DNA from: Hyaloscypha bicolor E
Taxonomy: Eukaryota > Ascomycota > Leotiomycetes > Helotiales > Hyaloscyphaceae
Direction: 5' to 3'
Assembly (NCBI RefSeq): GCF_002865645.1
Contig: NW_020194549.1
Coordinates: 331,021 to 395,020 of the forward strand
DNA length: 64,000 bases
Both the position numbers and the translations under genes were made by a program. The notes below the pieces were generated by a model. That model ran no database searches. It saw only the letters and a list, made by a program, of their open reading frames with translations, and was not told the DNA's origin. This document shows positions 44,301 through 56,434 of this stretch, in pieces (the first letter of the stretch is position 1; the number at the start of each line of letters is the position of its first letter).

Positions 44301-47300
44301 GGTTCATCTCGGCCCTTCATCAATTAAGATTAAATACAGTATTCCTTACTTATCCTATCAGAACCACAGTATACCTTATTGCAATGACGCTGGTAGTACA
44401 GTACAATGACTTTGTTTTAGGTTTCACCTCAGGACGTTGAGAAACCGCCAAGGGCACCTTATTACTGGCTCGCGGCAGTCGGATGGGCGGGCTGCTAGTG
44501 GGAGAGTTCTGGATGCGACTGCAGGCTTCCTACAGTAAACCCCTTTTCCGCGTCTCTAACGGTGCCAGCGCGCACATGCCCAAATGCTTTCGCTGGCCAA
44601 GGGAGATGCTGGGCCGGACGTAGCTAGGGAATTCCCGAATCGTCCGGGGCAAGCACCAGCAAAGGTTCAAGCGGTTAGCTTCCTTGTCGGATCTTTCCTG
44701 CTCTCCCTTGGCCATTCGGCACGAATCCTCCACGCATGATAAACTAAACTTTCCGTCCACAGCCCGCGTCCACCCCACATGTGCAGCCCGCCGCTGCTCA
44801 TCCCGTCGGAACATGCCAGGAGTTACTAGCACGTCTTCAGGGCTGGTTGCGAAACAAGCCCAGATGCCGTCTGCGGCGACGAGTGACGAGTGACGAGGTC
44901 CCCAAAAGTGTAAAAGGGCACAGGACGGACTGTACATCACTCCGCACCGAGTCTCTGAATACGTCTACTGCACTCGCCAGTAGTGGCCCCTCTCCACCGT
45001 CTCCCTTGCTCCAGTGGCCAGCCCAACCGTCCCAGCGATCCAGCGCTGCGGCGCTGCCCTTCCGGATCGTCGCTGGAGGCAAAAAGCAAAAAGAAGACGC
45101 ACAAATCGAACAAGATGAAACGCCAGAGGAGGTGCATCGACTTCCTCATTGGGCTGGTGGCTGTTGCGGCCCCTCATGGACCGACCCTTCACCCAGAAAA
45201 GACTAAATGCAGTTCATGGACTGCATGGCGTAGAATCGGATGAGACAGCGAGCCCTCAAAAGGCTCAAACTCATCCCAGCTGGTCCTTGTCCCGGTCAAT
45301 AATAGCACACTCTGTCTGGTCTGGTCTGCCACTCCGCCAGCAGCCCAGCGCCAGGGTTCCGCCAAAGAGCGTGCTCCACCACAGCCTTGCATACATTGTC
45401 ATGCGTCCTCGGCCGCCTGCCACTGCTGATCTTGTTCGGGACATGGGCCTCGAGACATCCTCTGAACTCCCCTGGTGACATCGCTTCAAGCTGCGACCAC
45501 TGCAAAGACGTGCTGGGGCAAGGGTTGCAGGTACCACCTCTTAACCAGCGCGACCTCCTCCGCAAGCCAGGATCAGAAGCGGCAACGCCATTTAAACCCC
45601 CTCGTGGGAGCTATTACTTCCGCTCTGGGTCAAGCCTAGCTGGCCAGCTGTATTATCGTTCAAATATAGTTCTATACCCACATGCTGTGGAGGAAACTGA
45701 CGAGTTCCACACACACTTCTACACGTGCCTCTGCATATTCTGAGGTGCAGACGAGACAATACCAGAAAACTTCACTTCGAGGACGGCGAAGTATCTTTCT
45801 CCAGAATCCACGGTCACCATCTCGCAACTCACTGGCTTTTCACAAGTCGTCCTTGTGAGACTATCCTCGAGTCGAACCCACCTCAGCCGGGCCGTTGAAG
45901 TTCCTCTCAACGGGCCGAGCTATTCGGCAGCCTGTGCCGGAAGCAGACAGCAATCCAGACCTACATATGCAGTGAACGCTGCAGGACGCCAGTGTACGTC
46001 ACCTGCCGAAAAGTCTGCAGGCTGGATCAACAGCGGCCAGTGGGAGTGTGTGTATCTCCCATCAAACAAACTCCCTGGTATGTGTTTTTAATCTATCTGA
46101 GTGAGCGATCCCTCCTTTCCAGAATCATTGGCGGCGGCTCGTCAGTACCGAGCAGCCTGCTTGTCCGCAATGCACATCATGTCCCGGTGTATGACAGAAT
46201 TCCTCCTTCCTTTCCGACCCGGCAATCAAGAGTAGGGCACGAAAGGGCATGTGTGCCGCTGGTGTTCGAAAAGGAATTCCCAGGAAGGTCCGGAGAAACG
46301 AAATCGGGCGAGGGTGCCACTTCCTCCCCCCTCTCCCAAGGGCTTACCTCACTGGCTGTGACGTGCCCTCCTATCCCTTGCTAATGGTTGTGGGTGTCGT
46401 GGAAGTCCAGCGCAAGGGTCCGGCTTTGCCATGGCCTTTTGCGTATTCAGAACAAGGTTATCCGGGAAGCAGGGAGGGTAAGCTGGTCAGGGCTGCTCAT
46501 AAATATTTTGCGCTTCTCTGCCCTCTGCCTTTGGTTCAAGTGCTGGCAAGCCTGGCTTACTTGGCACTGGATTACTCCAGATTTCCCAATCAGCCTTAGA
46601 GCGGAAGACCAATGCTGGGGCTCCTGGCCGCCCCCCTCCCCCTTCCTACTTCAGCCCACACCACTTCAGGCCCTTCCTCACTTAAATTTCTACCCATATC
46701 TGGCCCCATCTTTGCCCTCTCTGTCGGCAATTTTCTTTCCCAATAGATCTTTACCGCACCAATCACTATCTGTGTCGCCCGGTATAGGCCCCTCAGCCGA
46801 CGACCGCCTCTCTGAACGTACGTAGCTGATCAATACCCTGTCACAGATTCAACTCCAATACGGTACGGACCAGCTGCCGACATTTGGTACCTTTGCGGAC
46901 TTCTGGGAGTGGTGTGGAGTGGGGAACCTGCGATCCAGCCCTCCACGCAACACACTTGCATCGGAACTAAGCAGCCCTAAGGTTGCACCAAACTGCAGCC
47001 CGGCGGCGTGTCACGGATCTACCAGATCAGAGATACCATAGAATTGCTCACGGAGAAAAAGTCTACTTCTGACTAACACAATCCTTGGATCCTTCCGGGT
47101 TATCACACACCACCTCACCTGCTCCCAACAAAACACCCGCATCGAACGTTCGTGGATCACTTCGATTGCATTCTCCAACTCTTCCCAGCACACGTGTAAA
47201 AATTGTTGCAATGAGGCTGGAGCTTTGAACTTCTTCAGCTATTACCTGTCTCGCTTCTCTCTCTATCTCAGACCACATACACCCCGTTAGTTCCATTTTG

Positions 47301-47329
47301 GATAAAACAACCGACTTCCGGACTTTACC
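41351..47329. other. Six-kilobase region without a recognisable gene
   Basis: Many open frames overlap on both strands (for example 42313-42540, 42739-43098, 43141-43524, 44530-44937, 44781-45206), none with domain signatures, and GC content is moderate, which inflates chance frames. The part from about 46.6 kb is C/T-rich, as in long fungal 5' leaders. Most plausible is an extended regulatory region or long 5' untranslated region of the transcription factor at 47330, perhaps with uORFs or a long non-coding RNA. I see no tRNA or repeat. Confidence 0.4.
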
Positions 47330-49732
47330 ATGGCTGGGTCAACACATAATACATACTCGAGGTCTCCAATACCTTCGACAACATCTTATGATTCTTCTTC
47401 GGTCTCGTCCGCCACCTCACCGCGTCCAGGGCCGTATGAAGGAGGGCTTATGGGAGCCTCTCCACGGCCAATGAATGCACAACATCCTCAGCATATCAAC
47501 ATGCCATCCGGTCTTCCAGGCCATACGTCATTTCAAAACACTTACGGATCAGCGGCAACGTCTCCTGGACCTCCGGGGATGGAGTCAATGGCGTCCACAT
47601 CCTCAAGCGGAACTCCAGGCGCTTCGGGAGGGCAAATGTCGTCTGCCAATATGTCGGCACAGAAAAGGGCTTACCGACAACGGAGGAAAGATCCGAGCTG
47701 CGATGCCTGCAGAGAGCGGAAAGTCAAGTGCGATGCAACAGAAACAACCAGCTGCTCAGAATGCTCGAGCCGCAATGTCAAGTGTCAATTTACAAAAGAG
47801 ACCAACCGGCGGATGTCATCTATCAAGCAAGTACAGGATTTGGAGAAGCAGATTACACAGATCAAACGGGAGAATTCACAGCTACGGTCGATGCTAAATG
47901 GTCGAGAGGGCCAGATGGATATCGATAGTGAGGGGCCTCAGCAAATGCAGATACAACTACCAGAAATTGGTTCACATCCCAAGAGGAGGCAGAGACCGCC
48001 CCCTCCCCAGGAACTCTCACGGGTACGGTCGAATATCCGAAACTTCGGCCGGGGTATCTTCAAACCGCCTGCACCGTACCGGCAAATAGGGTCGCAAGCA
48101 CATTTCAATCCTCCTCGTCCGGATCTTCCCCCGAAACACATGGCCGACCATCTTCTTGGCTCCTACTACGCTTCAGTGCATATGATAATACCTATTCTGC
48201 ACTGGCCCACGTTCGAGGGGGAGTACGAAGCTGTCTACAAAGCGGGAAGTCTACATGGTGTTCCTCCAGTATGGAGCTCCCTCTTCTTTTCTGTCTTGGC
48301 AGTTGGCGTTCTGTTCAGTACGGAACCCAGTATTCACAGGCCAAATAAAGGCAAGGAATATATCGAAACGTCCCGGGTGCTCATAGACATGTGGAATGAT
48401 GAATTTGTCATTGATCACGCAAGAGCAGCAATCTTGACCAGCGTTTTTCTTACGGAGATGAACCTGAAATCAGCGGCGTGGACGTGGCTTGCCTCCGCGG
48501 TTCGAATAGCCCAAGATATTGGTCTACATTGTGAGACAGGACCATGGCCCATGATTGAAGGAGAAATGCGGCGCAGAGTATGGTGGGGAATCTACGTTTG
48601 GGACCGGCATATGTCTCTTGAACTTGGACGGCCCCTACTAATCGAAGACGCTGATTGCGATGTTAGTCTCCCAGCGGCCATCGATGACCACTATATTCAC
48701 GATGCGGGGATGATGGTCCCTAGTGGCGTTTCTCCGCTAACCAACTTTATCTTGCCTATTATACACGTTGTCCGCTCTGTTTCCCAGCTCATCAAGACAT
48801 TGAAATCACTCATGATCTCACCTTCAACCCTTCAGACCTTCGACACACACTTCAGCTCTTGCATGGCAGCATTTCCTCCATCTTGCCAACTTACCGCACA
48901 CGAGCCTCTAGATCCTCGCATACTAGCTCCCGTATGCCATCTCATGAACGCTCGCCTCATACTTCACCGTCACAATCTCACTACGTCTTGTCCACCGGAA
49001 GTCAGGGGAAATGCAATGGAGCAGTGTATTCGAGCAGCACTTGACTCGGCGAATTTGGTTGCAAGAGCAATGGCATCATCGACTCCCTCGAATCCATCAA
49101 CACCTCCATTTGGTCCTACCGCGAATGCTATGACATGTACGCACATCTGGAGATGCACTCTATTCCTGCTATTCGGTGGCCATTTCGACGCTGCACTCAC
49201 TTGCATCCGCGCTTCTGCGAGCATCGCTACTCTTCGGGACGTCAATGTGGCATGCGGTCGAAATGTGGCATTCTTTCTAGGAGTATTGATTGAGAAACGA
49301 CGGGCGGGAGGATTGGTTGGAAGCAAAGGGTATCGCAGGGAGCGGGAAATGGATGAGGAATTGATGGCATACGTCTCCGGGGACCTACAAGCCAGTCCAG
49401 AAAACAGTTGGATTTGGACAGGCAGCGAGACAGGCATGAATATAGTGGGGAGCAGCGGAGCCGCAAAGATAGGCGCAAGCCCGACGCTACTAGGCGGTGG
49501 GAGGGAGGAGGGCACGAACGTCCTTACGGATGTGGAGGCTCGAGACTGGGGAGGTTGGGAGCGAGTGGAGTACTTGGTTGGCGTCCTGGCACGGGAACAA
49601 GGCGGTTACGTACAACCTGTGCACGCTAGCTACGGATCTGGTTCAAGCGGAGGGGGCATGGGTTTCGAGAGGAACCAAAATCAAGATCGGAATAGAGGCA
49701 ACGAGCGGATGAGCATCACGAATATCATTTGA
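47330..49732 (+). CDS. Zn2Cys6 transcription factor with fungal-specific regulatory domain
   Basis: A single uninterrupted exon of 800 residues. The N-terminal 115 residues are Ser/Pro/Gly-rich. The zinc cluster at about 124-151 is CDACRERKVKC followed by CSECSSRNVKC, the full Cx2Cx6C-x7-Cx2Cx6C set. A coiled coil follows (SSIKQVQDLEKQITQIKREN, about 162-182). The fungal-specific transcription-factor domain spans about 280-480: HWPTFEGEYEAVYKAG, AAWTWLASAVRIAQDIGLH, RRRVWWGIYVWDRHMSLELG. The tail is Gly-rich and probably activating or disordered. It acts in the nucleus as a DNA-binding regulator, typically on CGG half-sites. The neighbourhood gives no pathway hint, and I cannot assign a named orthologue. 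The long upstream region without genes suggests complex control. Confidence 0.9.
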   Translation: MAGSTHNTYSRSPIPSTTSYDSSSVSSATSPRPGPYEGGLMGASPRPMNAQHPQHINMPSGLPGHTSFQNTYGSAATSPGPPGMESMASTSSSGTPGASGGQMSSANMSAQKRAYRQRRKDPSCDACRERKVKCDATETTSCSECSSRNVKCQFTKETNRRMSSIKQVQDLEKQITQIKRENSQLRSMLNGREGQMDIDSEGPQQMQIQLPEIGSHPKRRQRPPPPQELSRVRSNIRNFGRGIFKPPAPYRQIGSQAHFNPPRPDLPPKHMADHLLGSYYASVHMIIPILHWPTFEGEYEAVYKAGSLHGVPPVWSSLFFSVLAVGVLFSTEPSIHRPNKGKEYIETSRVLIDMWNDEFVIDHARAAILTSVFLTEMNLKSAAWTWLASAVRIAQDIGLHCETGPWPMIEGEMRRRVWWGIYVWDRHMSLELGRPLLIEDADCDVSLPAAIDDHYIHDAGMMVPSGVSPLTNFILPIIHVVRSVSQLIKTLKSLMISPSTLQTFDTHFSSCMAAFPPSCQLTAHEPLDPRILAPVCHLMNARLILHRHNLTTSCPPEVRGNAMEQCIRAALDSANLVARAMASSTPSNPSTPPFGPTANAMTCTHIWRCTLFLLFGGHFDAALTCIRASASIATLRDVNVACGRNVAFFLGVLIEKRRAGGLVGSKGYRREREMDEELMAYVSGDLQASPENSWIWTGSETGMNIVGSSGAAKIGASPTLLGGGREEGTNVLTDVEARDWGGWERVEYLVGVLAREQGGYVQPVHASYGSGSSGGGMGFERNQNQDRNRGNERMSITNII

Positions 49733-52700
49733 GCGAGGAGAGCCATACATTCTAGCCCGGGTGCCTGGCTACACAAAACTTGGGGGTTGTATATCTTCGG
49801 CTGAACAGGAACGGGATGCGCATTTGTATAATGTAGTATTGGGGAAAAGTCAAGCATTTGTGAGAAGGGGAAGGGGAGGATATCACGGTTCGGCCCCGGT
49901 CTTGGATTGAGTGGGCCCACACTCGCATGGTTGAACAACAGACACGTATACGAACCATTCCTGGCGTTGGCGCTTAGATAGTAGACATACAGTGGTATAT
50001 CGTTCTCACAACAGTCAGAACCAGAACCAGGTGCCCAGATCGGCTGGTGCTGTACTGTAATAATGGCAAATGTCATTTAACTCATCGCTGGTTGTGTTAG
50101 TGCAACTGTATTCCTTGTCTTTCCCCTTTCCACAAAGCAATTAAGCTTTTCAGGCATGTTCATCCCTTCTTCCACGTTAGGAGGATCTCGTTAGGGTATG
50201 GTACAGTCTAGGAAATTTAAATGCAAAATGATATGCAAGATCTCTCGGCATCTGCCCGGGCAACGGGACACTCCTTGTCATGCAAGGCAAGGCAAAGCAT
50301 GGCAAGGCCCCATTCCCCTGAATTCTAAACCTTGATGTTGAGAAATAAGCTCCGCCTTGGCAATGGAAGTCACTCCGGAGCGGTGCGGTAGCCTCTGCAC
50401 ACTACTCTAACAAGCGGGCTGAGGCAGTTCCAGACGAAGAACGTCAAGTCTGATGAGAAGTTGAGGTAATGTTGAGGTTGGGGCGCCAAATTGACAGGGG
50501 CAAGCGTGGTATTGCAGTTTCTGAATCGAGTGGCTTGCGCAATCTATTCGCTACGCTCCCCCGGACTTGCATCCGAGGTGCTGGTTGTCTGTCCTGTACC
50601 ATACGAGGGAATCAAATCGGGGTTCGCAACCAGAGGCCAGGGCAAACGAGTTTAGGCGGCATGCAAAGTAGGTGTGGGGTGAGAAGGGATCGGGTTTCCT
50701 GCTTCTTCCGAGTCCGATCCTGGGGGGTGTTCTAGGCGCTCATCCGAAACCGAGATTGGCATTGGTGAGGATTTGTGCTAGCGGTGTTATGAGCGTGCAG
50801 GTGTCATAGTTATGGCTTGTTATGGGGTGGCTGCATGCATGGAAGAGAGCTACTGGCTAAATAGGCGTGATACTGTGGGGAAGACTCGACTCACGATTTC
50901 GTGTTGTTGTTCCTTGTCGTTGATCTGGGTTGGGACAGTCGAGACATTTTGAAAATGTTCGAAGCTATTTAGAGTTTGTCGTTGCATAAGTTCCAATGTT
51001 CTATGCACAAATCTTCCACTGAATAAGTTACATCACGGATCTACTGTGCTTCTCCGTTTTTAATGCCTTCTCCACGCTTTGACTTCGTTTGGTCCTGATA
51101 TGCTCCTATTGGAGCTTTGGAAGCTGCAAAAAAGGAATTTGCGTCCAAACACATATAGACCTTTTGGTGGCAAAGTTTTACTTTGAATCGAATTCTGTGC
51201 CTCTGAGTCAGATTTGACGACATCCTAACTGTTATCCACCCATGTCCCCTCATTGAAGCTTCAAGAATCCGATAGTTGGCTTAAAGAGTCAGTAAAGGAG
51301 TTCATCCCCTTCGGCTTCCACCTGCAAAACCCTCAGAATGCGCGTTTCTGGTGGCTCGGCTACCGCTACCAGCCCCTCAAACAGCCTCCTGAACCGATTT
51401 ACGGTAAGGAGTATATTCCTTTCCAATGCTCTGGATATTTTATGTAGTTATGATTATCACCTTTGGTGAGGATCGAGTGGTTAGAGGTCTGGGGTGGCAC
51501 GTGGTTTTGCTGTGTCATTAGAGCTCTACAGCGCCGTCTCTCCCGGGGCCGTAGCATCAATCTACACTGGATCTGCCCTGAAACAAAGCCCAAAGAGAGG
51601 CTCAAAGAGTTCAAAAAGAAACTTAAACCCCTAAAGACGTTCTAGGAATCAGGAACAGCATCCAATATCGCAGCATGGTGAGCTTTTCTTTCCTCTTGTC
51701 CTTGCTCATCATGCGGTTGTGACTGGAATATCGGCAACGGCTTGAATCTTTACGGAAATTGAAATCCACTCGAGTCTTCGGCGATTCGAGTCGAGAAGGG
51801 CAGGAAAATTTGACCCGTGAAGGATTTAGAACACAACTAATGGGACTTAAGGCAACGATGAAAGACAAAAAAATAGGAAGACGTATTCTCCCAAGCTTGG
51901 GGATGGGTTGGCAGTTCAAGAAGAATGATCAAAGAAAGTATTCCCGCGAAGCTAGCAGATATCAATGCATGAAAATAATGAATGCCCAAAGTAATGGGAG
52001 CGTGCTACGAGAGCTGCAGTATTTGGGCGATGGGGTGATGGTAGCCATGTCCAAGCCACGGTGTATAAGAAGTGATCGAGCCCCTTTTCGCGTAATTTAG
52101 CGTCTCGCTTCGAAGGATAGGGGAAGCGCAACACAACTTGCCCTTTTGTATGGTTTTGGTTTTGTAAAACTTGCAATTAAATTCGAATTGAATACCATTT
52201 GAAAAAAAGGGTTCCGGTCCTCTTAATACAAGCTATTTCCTCATCTATATCGTAGAGTTTCAAATGAGGTTGGAAAGAGGTAACGCTCACTGCTTAGGTT
52301 TCCACTACGTTTCTTCCCCACATGGATTAGCCGCGGTAAATAAGTCGACATTGACGCCGCACTAGCTCCGCACTGTATGAAAGCTTTGAAGTAGGTATTT
52401 GTCTCCTGCGTTCGGCTTATTTGAACTTGACTTGTTTGCCGGGATAGATTGTGGGAGAATGTGGAGTTATCTCTTGAGCAGAAGTCGGAGATGCTTGCAC
52501 ATTTCCAAGATCAAGGCTCTCTTCTTAAACACGAACCTTGTGGGTAAATAGTTGGCAGTTACATAAAGACTTCTCCTGTTGTTCACTATTTCTGCTATCC
52601 CTTAATAGTGATTGAGTAAGATTTAAAATAGCGAGATAGTATAATTCGAAGAACTCGCTCCAAAGCGGGGGCACTACTGGTGTGGGCACAAATCCAGTTT

Positions 52701-53939
52701 AGTTCTAAACCACCGAGCGCGGCGTATCCCAGTTCGGATTTAGAGCAAGCTTTGATCACTGAGTTCTCATCCCGCAGCCGCTCATTGTATTGTTTATGTA
52801 CTTTTCTAGTCTCGGTTATCTTAATATCCTCCAAAGGGTCGAACTGTACAAAAGCCGTGGGGCATTGATATGAACTAAAAGCTTCATAAACCCACTTCAC
52901 CCCAGATCTGCCGGGCGAATTTTCAGAAAGTCAGACAGGGAAGTGAATGAGAAGGATTTCGATGATGATGTGTAGCTACCGAAGCCGCGAACGAGTTACT
53001 ATGTGACGGCAAGTTTGCTATTGGAAGCATTGCCCTAGTCTAATTCTTTGGCTTGCCCGTTCATGAGCTTTTCGTCCTCTCTTAAACAGGAAGTTATCGG
53101 CCGATGACCTAATTAAGCAGGTTTGTAATTCTGTAAAAGCATCGAGGTAGTTGTAGTGCTATTGGCAGTCAGTTAGCAAGTGAGGCTGTGTGCTGACTAG
53201 TTCTACAAAAACGCGATCAGTAGTCATAGCAGTCTAAGGTACCCTAGTGATCACGAGATATAGAGAACTATTGAGATAATGCTTATTAAAACGTGTATCT
53301 CTAACCAGCTGGCTGCCGAGCATATTTACTTAGGCTGAAAGTCGACGAACTTGAATTCGGTTGGATTATTGTAGATCCTCCTAGACCTGCTCGATTTCTC
53401 TCCGGGACTACGATAGATGAGCAAGGCATACTTGAGCGTTGACAAACGACTGTGTGTGTTAATAACACGTCATTCTGTGCTTAGTCAGCTGTCTGTACTA
53501 AGGTTTCAAAGTTTTCAGCTCTCCTTAGCTAGACAACACAGTTAACATCCATCAATTAAACCTCCAATCAAGCTGTTTCTATCAGTCGTTTTCCATGATC
53601 CTAATAGTATAGAGCCATTCGTGCCCGGTTTTAGTAAATCTTCGAAGAAGCCGATATCAAGATATCCATTTCTGTCGGCTCCGTGACCGAGATCAATTTC
53701 AGGTCCGTCAACCAATACGAACGGCCAATTCAAACACCTTTTCAATCAAACTCAACATCTCTCATGGCCTCGTTCGACTTTAAACCGAAATCAGCGCATT
53801 CACGACTGCTGTAGGCACAAAGCATCACAAGGACATCTAGGTTACTCTCGGAGGCGTGCTCACGGATTCCTGCTGTACCCAAAAGCAACTCCTTATCATT
53901 AGGGGTTTTGAAGTGCTCATCTTTTTTGGGACATATTAA
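49733..53939. other. Gene-poor region with possible gene fragments
   Basis: No complete gene. A plus-strand frame at 51253-51410 reads VKEFIPFGFHLQNPQNARFW and ends near a GTAAGG donor, and a second at 51466-51645 is basic; together they look like a decayed fragment of a real protein I cannot name. A minus-strand frame at 52595-52900 also looks protein-like (LGYAALGGLELNWICAH) but lacks an ATG. Short GGCAAGGCAA-type repeats lie at 50280-50305. Confidence 0.35.
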
Positions 53940-55862
53940 ATGCCATCGCGCAAAGACATATTGGCCTTTCTCAGAGGACGCACGCAGGATGTCTCTGCAA
54001 AACAGGACAACTTGCGTCGGACGGTGGTCAGATCACCTACATACCACCCCATTGCCCATCGTGACTCGCGACTTCTTCACCTTTTCCCGGGACAATGGGA
54101 AGATCCTATCGCCTTCGACCTTGTGCCATTTTCGACAGAACTTGAAAGCCTACCTTTCTACGAGGCCGTATCATACACATGGGGAGACCAAACAGATTGC
54201 CTTCCCGTCACTTGTTCCGGTCGTGAAATTGATATCACTCTTAATGTCGCAGCCTTATTGCGTCGTTTCAGACTTCATGATAACATACGGTATTCCTAAC
54301 AAGCACTACACTATTTACAACCACCAAATAGCTAACAAAAAATGGCAGGTTGTTATGGATCGACGCTGTATGTATCAACCAAAAGGATGACAGAGAGAAA
54401 TCGATCCAAGTTGCCATGATGGACACTATCTACAGAAGAGCTAACCGGGTATTGATTTACCTGGGAGAGTCCGACGGCCGCGATACTACAACAGTGATGA
54501 AATGTTTTGCGAAGCGGTTCTCTTCTCAGCATCTTGGCCTGAAGATATTCACCGGTTTTCTAGAAAGTCGTCCTTGGTTTAACCGGATCTGGGTTTTGCA
54601 AGAGGTTGCGTTGGCAGAACATGCCCTTGCTATTTGCGGGTCAATATGTATTCCATGGGCCTGTATTCCAGCTTGGTGGGCTGCTAACGTCGAAAACCTC
54701 CGATCCTCATTTGCACCTCCTCCAACTTTGTCCATTGATCCTATAGCGCTCAAACGCTCCTCTCTACTACAACAACTTCACGATACCAGGTTAAGTCGCG
54801 CTACGGATCCTCGGGACAAAGTCTACGGGCTGATTGGGCTTCTTTCACCTGAGGATGAGCTGAGTGTGATGGTAGATTACACTCAATCTATCGATATTGT
54901 CTACAAATATGTGGCTTCATCCATTATGTCACGAGTGAAATCCCTCAAAGTCCTTTCAGCAGTGGCAGCAATCAATACTCACGACCGTCCTCGGAGTTCT
55001 CTTCTTTCATGGGTTCCTGATTGGCAACAAGATCCGGGCCTGACCTCATTAGGATTATCGAATATGTACCTTGAACCTTATGGCGCTGGTGGCAGCGTTG
55101 CTTGCGGACTCCATATTTCCACTGATCACCTTCAGCTTAGCTGTCTTGGAATCAACCTGGACGTAGTTGAGTCACTTGGAGAATTGTGTCCAGTCCAGGC
55201 ACCAATATCGGAAGGCAAGATTCTCCCTACCCTTAATCAATGGTGGCAATTGGTAAGTTAAATCCATCTTTAGATAATTGGGGCCATCAAGTAAAAACCT
55301 GAGTGATGGACACTAAAACTGACTTTAATCTCTTTCAAGCTAATTGGGACGTGGGAGACACGATCATCGAAATTACGGAGAAACACGAGTAAGCTTCTTA
55401 AAAACGCCGTCTCTTACGCACCAGATATGGGAATCTACTGCCGAGTACGCTCACCGGATGCAATCTTTGTCGAAAATCAGGGGCCGTACGCTCTGTGGTC
55501 CACTTTTAAGTAGGGATGTAATTTCCAGAGTTTTAAGGAAGCTGGAGCTTCCATAGAAAAACACAACAATCAAGCTTCATTTCAATAATCTTGTCCTCCT
55601 TCTTGTATACGTTGGCCGCATAACCTTCGTCAACGCTGCACCTAGGGACATTGTCGCCATCTTGGTTGGCGCCCCCGTACTCCATATACTTCGAAAGCAA
55701 GGAAATCGGTACAGTCTTATTGGCGAGTGCTATGCCTATGGCGTAATGGGTGGCGAAGCACTCGGACATTTGTGTGAAGATTTGAAACCGATGGGGCACC
55801 GATGTCGACCTTGTCCAAAGAGTAAATCCGATGCACAATTGGAAAGATTTCTCATAGAGTAA
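53940..55862 (+). CDS. HET-domain (heterokaryon incompatibility) protein
   Basis: Exon 1 (53940-54289) and exon 2 (54349-55252) are joined by a 59-nt intron (GTATTC, GCTAACA branch, GGCAG), giving DNIRLLWIDAVCINQKDDREK. The HET domain is complete: LPFYEAVSYTWGD, LWIDAVCINQ, RANRVLIYLGES, SRPWFNRIWVLQEV, and later RATDPRDKVYGLIGL. After exon 2 a GTAAGT donor at 55253 leads to one or two poorly defined exons. The typical HET C-terminus (DIVAILVGAPVLHILRK, YSLIGECYAYGVMGGEAL) is readable at about 55.64-55.76 kb, ending at 55862, but I could not join it with certainty. The gene may be slightly decayed. HET proteins trigger cell death on non-self fusion and often work with NLRs; one NLR lies 45 kb away, with no evidence of a link. 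Confidence 0.8.
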
Positions 55863-56434
55863 AGTTGATGGGCCTACAAATTTTTTGTCAGCTGTGCCGG
55901 GTTGAAGAGCAAGAATGCGAATTGCTTTGGGCATTTCCTAAATCTGTTGGAAATTGCCTGGTACTTTCTGCAGCTGAGGCAATCAGCAGGTCCAAGCAAC
56001 CTAATGCCTACCCGAGCAGTTTTCTTTTGCACTTCAAAAGGGCCATTGGGCTCGTGCGCAGAACTGGTTAGACACGGAAAGGAAAGAAAGATGCTTATGA
56101 GTGGAAAGTGGAGGAAATCTGAGCCGCAGCAGTGCAAAAGCAGACCCTTCATTGTCCCTATGAGATACTTTAACCTTGAAATTGCTTCCAGAAACGCTGC
56201 TTGATTAATCCGGAGAAAAGGTATTCCGGTATGTGCCGTCAAGCACTGGTCAAGAAGAGGGGAGTTATAAGACGGAAACGCCAATTCGATTCCAAGACTG
56301 CTCAGTTAATCAAGCAAAATACCCAATGCACCTTGCCCCCACAAAAGAACAAATGCTCGCTTGCTGAACCACAATCCCCTATGCTCTAGCTCTGTCCACC
56401 AATCTTCTATATACCACAGGTCACAGAAAGCCGT
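55863..56434. other. Intergenic region between HET and membrane-protein genes
   Basis: The two genes converge here. Short frames on both strands have no recognisable features. Confidence 0.4.

Noticed and set aside
44530..45565. Cluster of overlapping frames of 70-140 residues on both strands
   Set aside because: No frame dominates, none has a domain or splice support, and moderate GC content explains their number.
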